This document shows, one piece after another, positions 61,276 through 64,000 of a DNA stretch of 64,000 nt. The stretch is from Planctellipticum sp942493135. Its GTDB lineage: Bacteria > Planctomycetota > Planctomycetia > Planctomycetales > Planctomycetaceae. Positions within the stretch are counted from its first letter, which is position 1; every line of letters starts with the position of its first letter. A program made the position numbers and the translations under genes. The notes under the pieces are model-generated. The model was not told the origin of the DNA and searched no databases. It was given only the letters and a program-made list of their open reading frames with translations. The stretch is from contig OW818684.1 of assembly GCA_942493135.1 (NCBI GenBank), positions 4,154,001 to 4,218,000 of the forward strand, in the 5' to 3' direction.

Positions 61276-61302
61276 GGAGGAGGCGCGGACGGCGCCCCCT
61301 CC
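61276..61302 (+). other. Hairpin in the metF leader
   Basis: Arms GGAGGAGGCGC (61276-61286) and GCGCCCCCTCC (61292-61302) pair with one mismatch around a five-base loop. It ends 24 bases before the metF ATG, so it could control translation or transcription of metF. I could not match it to a known SAM or SAH riboswitch. Confidence 0.45.
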
Positions 61303-61326
61303 GGTGCGGTCGCATGAGGAACGGGA

Positions 61327-62211
61327 ATGCGGATTCGGGACATTTACGCACAGCGCCAGTTCGGCCTGTCGATCGAGATTTTCCCCCCCAAGACGCCGGA
61401 GGGGGACGAAGCCCTGCGACAGACGCTGCGCGAGCTGGCGCCGTTCGGGCCGGCTTTTGTGTCGTGTACTTACGGCGCCGGGGGATCGACGAGCAAGCGA
61501 ACCGTCGAGTGGTGCCGGGAGATCCAGGAGCAGTTCTCGCTGGCCGCCACGGCTCACTTCACCTGCGTCGGCAGCACGCGGAACGAGCTCGTAGAGTGGC
61601 TGCAATTCGCCTGGAAAGCCGGTATTCGCAATATCATGGCGCTCCGCGGCGACGCGCCGGCCGGCCAGACCGAGTTCAAGGCGGTCGATGGTGGCCTGGG
61701 GCACGCCAACGAACTGGTCACCCTGATCCGCGAGCAATTTCCCGAGATGGGGATCGGCGTCGCCGGCTATCCCGAGAAGCACCCGGAAGCCAGCGATCTC
61801 GCGACCGACTTGCGTAACCTGAAGCAGAAGGTGGACTGCGGGGCGGATGCCGTCTATACGCAGCTCTTCTTCGACAACAGCGCCTTTCTGCGGTTTCGGG
61901 AGCAGTGCGAGCGAGCGGGCGTTCGCATTCCCATCATCCCCGGAATCATGCCGATCACCGAGTTCTCCCGAATTCAGCGAATCACCGCGATGTGCGGCGC
62001 GAAGATCCCGGCGGGTCTCGCTGCCCGTCTGGAAGAGGCTCGCGACGATAAGTCCGCTCAGTTCGAGATCGGCGTCGATTTCGCCATCCAGCAGTGCCGC
62101 GAGCTGATCGACCAGGGAGTCTCCGGAATTCACCTGTACGTGCTCAACAAGTCGCATGCCGGCCAGCGGATTCTGGATGCGCTGGGTCTCCTGCCGGCCA
62201 GTCACTCATGA
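61327..62211 (+). CDS. metF: Methylenetetrahydrofolate reductase
   Basis: 294 residues, the usual bacterial MetF length. It reduces 5,10-methylene-THF to 5-methyl-THF for methionine synthesis, using FAD. Conserved segments: LSIEIFPPKTPEGDEAL (catalytic Glu), FVSCTYGAGGST, TAHFTCVG, NIMALRGDAP (FAD site), VAGYPEKHPEA, YTQLFFDN and IPIIPGIMPI. ATG 61327. The last bases overlap the ATG of the following barstar-family gene (ATGA), pointing to translational coupling. A hairpin lies just upstream. Confidence 0.95.
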   Translation: MRIRDIYAQRQFGLSIEIFPPKTPEGDEALRQTLRELAPFGPAFVSCTYGAGGSTSKRTVEWCREIQEQFSLAATAHFTCVGSTRNELVEWLQFAWKAGIRNIMALRGDAPAGQTEFKAVDGGLGHANELVTLIREQFPEMGIGVAGYPEKHPEASDLATDLRNLKQKVDCGADAVYTQLFFDNSAFLRFREQCERAGVRIPIIPGIMPITEFSRIQRITAMCGAKIPAGLAARLEEARDDKSAQFEIGVDFAIQQCRELIDQGVSGIHLYVLNKSHAGQRILDALGLLPASHS

Positions 62212-62600
62212 CCGACGATCTCCCCGGCTTTCATTTTGGTTCGTGGTCGAAGCGGCTGATGCCGCTGGGGCGGATCGTGCGCGTTCCGGCAGACATGCGT
62301 CGCAAGCAGACGCTGCTGGAGCTGCTGGCGAAGGGCTTGAGCCTTCCCGAAGATTTCGCCTGGCATTGGGACTCCTTCTGCGATTGCCTGAAAGATCTGA
62401 GCTGGCTCGATAAGCCTCCGCAGGCGGCCATCGTCCATGCGGACATCCCGTTCCTGCAGCACTCCGCCCAGCGGGCTCCGTACTTCGCGGCGCTGCGCGA
62501 GGCGACGGAGTGGTGGGCCGAACAGGGAACCGGCGAGCTGATCGTCGCCTTTCCCGCGGAGGACGAGGCTGAAGTCCGTCGGATTCTGGAAAACCTCTGA
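62208..62600 (+). CDS. Barstar-family protein
   Basis: 130 residues. The segment FAWHWDSFCDCLKDLSWLDKPPQAAIVH matches the core of barstar (barnase inhibitor, PF01337), with conserved Trp and Asp/Glu residues on the binding helix and a following strand. RRILENL completes the fold. True barstars neutralise secreted RNases of the barnase type; no barnase-like gene is in view. The start overlaps the metF stop by four bases (ATGA), and the SxtJ gene follows after 25 bases. It could be an orphan inhibitor or have another role. Confidence 0.75.
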   Translation: MTDDLPGFHFGSWSKRLMPLGRIVRVPADMRRKQTLLELLAKGLSLPEDFAWHWDSFCDCLKDLSWLDKPPQAAIVHADIPFLQHSAQRAPYFAALREATEWWAEQGTGELIVAFPAEDEAEVRRILENL

Positions 62601-62625
62601 AAGTTCACCGGGAGGCCGGCGTCGC

Positions 62626-63036
62626 ATGCTGACCATCAAGCACCAGCCGACCGATCGCGACCTGCGCTGGTTTGCCGGGCTGCTGCTCCCCTTCATCGCG
62701 GTTGTGATGTGGGGGCTGTGGCGGCGGACCGGGTGGACCACGCTGCCGGTCGTGCTGATCGCCCTGGCGGCACTGGTCACCGTCATCGGCCTCTGCCGAC
62801 CGCGGGCGATTCGCCGGGTCTACCTCGGCTGGGTCTACGCGTTCTTTCCCCTCGGCTGGGTCGTATCGCACCTCATCCTGGCGGCGACGTTCTATCTGGT
62901 CTTCACGCCGCTGGGCCTGCTGCTGCGACTGTGCGGCCTCGACTTGATCGGCCGGCGCTGGGAGCCGGAGCAGAAGACCTACTGGACGGAGCGCCCGGCC
63001 GCACCGCCCGCCGAGAGCTATTTCCGGCAGTTTTGA
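62626..63036 (+). CDS. SxtJ-family small membrane protein
   Basis: 136 residues with three to four hydrophobic helices (LRWFAGLLLPFIAVVMWGLW, VVLIALAALVTVIGLC, VYAFFPLGWVVSHLILAATFYLVFTPLGLLLRL). The pattern, including GWVYAFFPLGWVVSHLILAATFY and the ending GRRWEPEQKTYW, is that of SxtJ proteins, small membrane partners of DUF5989 proteins in carbamoyltransferase and related clusters. The molecular function is unproven. It is followed by the DUF5989 gene, as usual for this pair. Confidence 0.85.
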   Translation: MLTIKHQPTDRDLRWFAGLLLPFIAVVMWGLWRRTGWTTLPVVLIALAALVTVIGLCRPRAIRRVYLGWVYAFFPLGWVVSHLILAATFYLVFTPLGLLLRLCGLDLIGRRWEPEQKTYWTERPAAPPAESYFRQF

Positions 63037-63315
63037 CGAGGACAGTTCAAATGGCGAAGGACAGCCGGAACCGTGCCCCATATGCTGTGGTAGTGCCGCA
63101 GAATCTGGGGAACTTGCTCCTTGGCCGAAGGGGTGGCTGAGGTCGAGTCTTCGAGCCCTCAGCTTCTCACCACTTCGCTGGGGGCGGCCCAGAGCGGCCG
63201 ACCCCAGCCACCCGATATCAGATCCTATCGGCATAAGTCGCAACACTATTTCAAAGTCGCTGTTGTCGAAACAGAGATCGCCGCTACGACATTCAACGGA
63301 GGATCGGCAACCACA

Positions 63316-63549
63316 ATGACTGACACTTCCACCTCCTCGCCTCAGAACACGACCGGACAATCCGCCAACCAGAACTTTCAGCAGGCCGCGGATGCTCCCG
63401 ATCCCGGTATCATCCGGGAGTTCATCGATTTCCTGTCGACGAGCAAGAAGTGGTGGCTGACACCGATCATCGTGGTGTTGCTGCTGGTCGCAGGGCTGGT
63501 GCTCCTGGCGGGCTCGCCCGCCGGGCCGTTTCTGTATTCGTTGTGGTAG
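63316..63549 (+). CDS. DUF5989-family small membrane protein
   Basis: 77 residues. After a Ser/Thr/Gln-rich N-terminus, REFIDFLSTSKKWWLTPIIVVLLLVAGLVLLAGSPAGPFLYSLW matches the DUF5989 membrane hairpin, a typical companion of SxtJ. ATG 63316 is chosen over longer open frames. No carbamoyltransferase or SGNH gene follows directly in the window, so the wider cluster is either incomplete or continues beyond the edge. Confidence 0.85.
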   Translation: MTDTSTSSPQNTTGQSANQNFQQAADAPDPGIIREFIDFLSTSKKWWLTPIIVVLLLVAGLVLLAGSPAGPFLYSLW

Positions 63550-63670
63550 CGAGTCGCAGGGGCAAGCCGGTTCACCTTCAACGGAACGCGAAGTCCCCCT
63601 GAATCTCGCCCCGCACCACGGCCCCCGGAGGAGTCCCGCACGATTCGCCGGAAGCCTGCAGGGGTTGAGA

Positions 63671-63687
63671 CCTCGTCGTTGACGAGG
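63671..63687. terminator. Short hairpin after the DUF5989 gene
   Basis: Arms CCTCGTC (63671-63677) and GACGAGG (63681-63687) around GTT, followed by GGTTTCT. It is placed about 120 bases after the DUF5989 stop and could act as a terminator. Confidence 0.4.
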
Positions 63688-63782
63688 GGTTTCTACGGCC
63701 CTAGGATTCCCGGTCCGATCCGCGTGCCTTGCTGCCCCCCCCCTTCAGAATCAGAACTTACGGCCACCACTTCGAGGCGGAC

Positions 63783-64000
63783 ATGAACAGTCCCAAGGCC
63801 CCTGCGTCGGGAGGGGTTCCCGCATCGCCACAGGCCTCGACCCTGTCACAGGAGCCGCGTGAGGGCGCCGGCCGGCCGACCATTCGCGACCGGGTCGGAC
63901 CGCTGAAGCCCGAGCGACGTCCGGTCGACTGGAAGAGCACGGCGACGACAACGGGGATCAGCCTGCTGGTCCATGTTGTCGTCCTCTTCGTCTGCTCGCT
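63783..64000 (+). CDS. N-terminal part of a membrane protein (cut by window edge)
   Basis: About 72 residues are visible from ATG 63783. A Pro/Ser/Arg-rich cytoplasmic leader of ~47 residues is followed by the start of a transmembrane helix (GISLLVHVVVLFVCS). This opening is typical of planctomycete proteins with a single anchor and a large outer domain, such as VWA- or AgmX-like proteins, but the domain itself is beyond the edge. Confidence 0.6.
   Translation, partial: MNSPKAPASGGVPASPQASTLSQEPREGAGRPTIRDRVGPLKPERRPVDWKSTATTTGISLLVHVVVLFVCS

Noticed and set aside
61276..61302. A SAM or SAH riboswitch upstream of metF
   Set aside because: The hairpin is real, but I cannot match the consensus core of any SAM or SAH class, so no riboswitch is claimed.
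60247..62205. A 652-codon minus-strand frame across metF
   Set aside because: Only the part below 61122 encodes the exonuclease; the rest is antisense to metF and shows no protein-like features.

Overview
The window reads as high-GC chromosomal DNA of a planctomycete (Planctomycetota, probably Planctomycetia). The main evidence is a four-part set typical of that phylum: a DUF1501 Tat-exported protein, a DUF1549/DUF1553 protein with Big2-like and CX4CH segments, a PPC-domain protein and a cytochrome-plus-WD40 protein. Further support comes from many small exported proteins, SxtJ/DUF5989 membrane proteins, SpoIIE-type phosphatases with GAF-like input regions, and long intergenic gaps. I see no rRNA, tRNA, CRISPR array, phage or insertion sequence. 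The content looks like core and lineage-specific chromosome, not a mobile island.

Layout. 1-8.0 kb: end of an unknown gene, an ABC ATPase, a DEAD-box helicase, a YhaM-like HD nuclease, an SMP-30 lactonase-like protein, an SGNH hydrolase and a NagB-like protein that lacks one catalytic Asp. 8.1-8.6 kb: a decayed RNase D 3' end. 8.7-19.1 kb: a membrane protein, then the DUF1501/DUF2007/PPC/DUF1549-1553/cytochrome-WD40 block on the minus strand. 19.1-24.6 kb: a GAF/SpoIIE phosphatase, a strikingly cysteine-rich exported protein in a gene-poor stretch, and a membrane glycosyltransferase. 24.7-28.1 kb: argB-argD-argF with a good promoter, an intrinsic terminator and inverted repeats. 28.2-38.1 kb: a second SpoIIE phosphatase, two or three exported proteins of unknown role, a PLP decarboxylase, a family-5 uracil-DNA glycosylase and an alpha-glucan phosphorylase. 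38.1-45.8 kb: a methyltransferase, an exported hydrolase, an unusual trio of GNAT-fold acyltransferases (one MprF-C-terminal-like, two tandem FemAB/COG3146-like) and a POT peptide transporter. 45.9-57.9 kb: a pseudouridine synthase, amidohydrolase, CysQ-type phosphatase, Dpm1-like glycosyltransferase, two xylose-isomerase-like proteins, a CPBP protease, a large RND transporter, queF and a DUF3365 haem protein. 58.1-64 kb: an amino-acid permease, an exported methyltransferase, a PolB-like exonuclease, metF overlapping a barstar-family gene, SxtJ, DUF5989 and the start of another membrane protein.

The most unexpected pattern lies outside the genes. At about a dozen intergenic sites there are short degenerate tandem repeats with a strict 7-base period. 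The heptamer differs from site to site, and many arrays begin within about 10 bases of a stop codon. Two sites are built as inverted pairs. A separate 34-bp palindromic element occurs twice. All functional calls come from reading motifs by eye; no database search was run.
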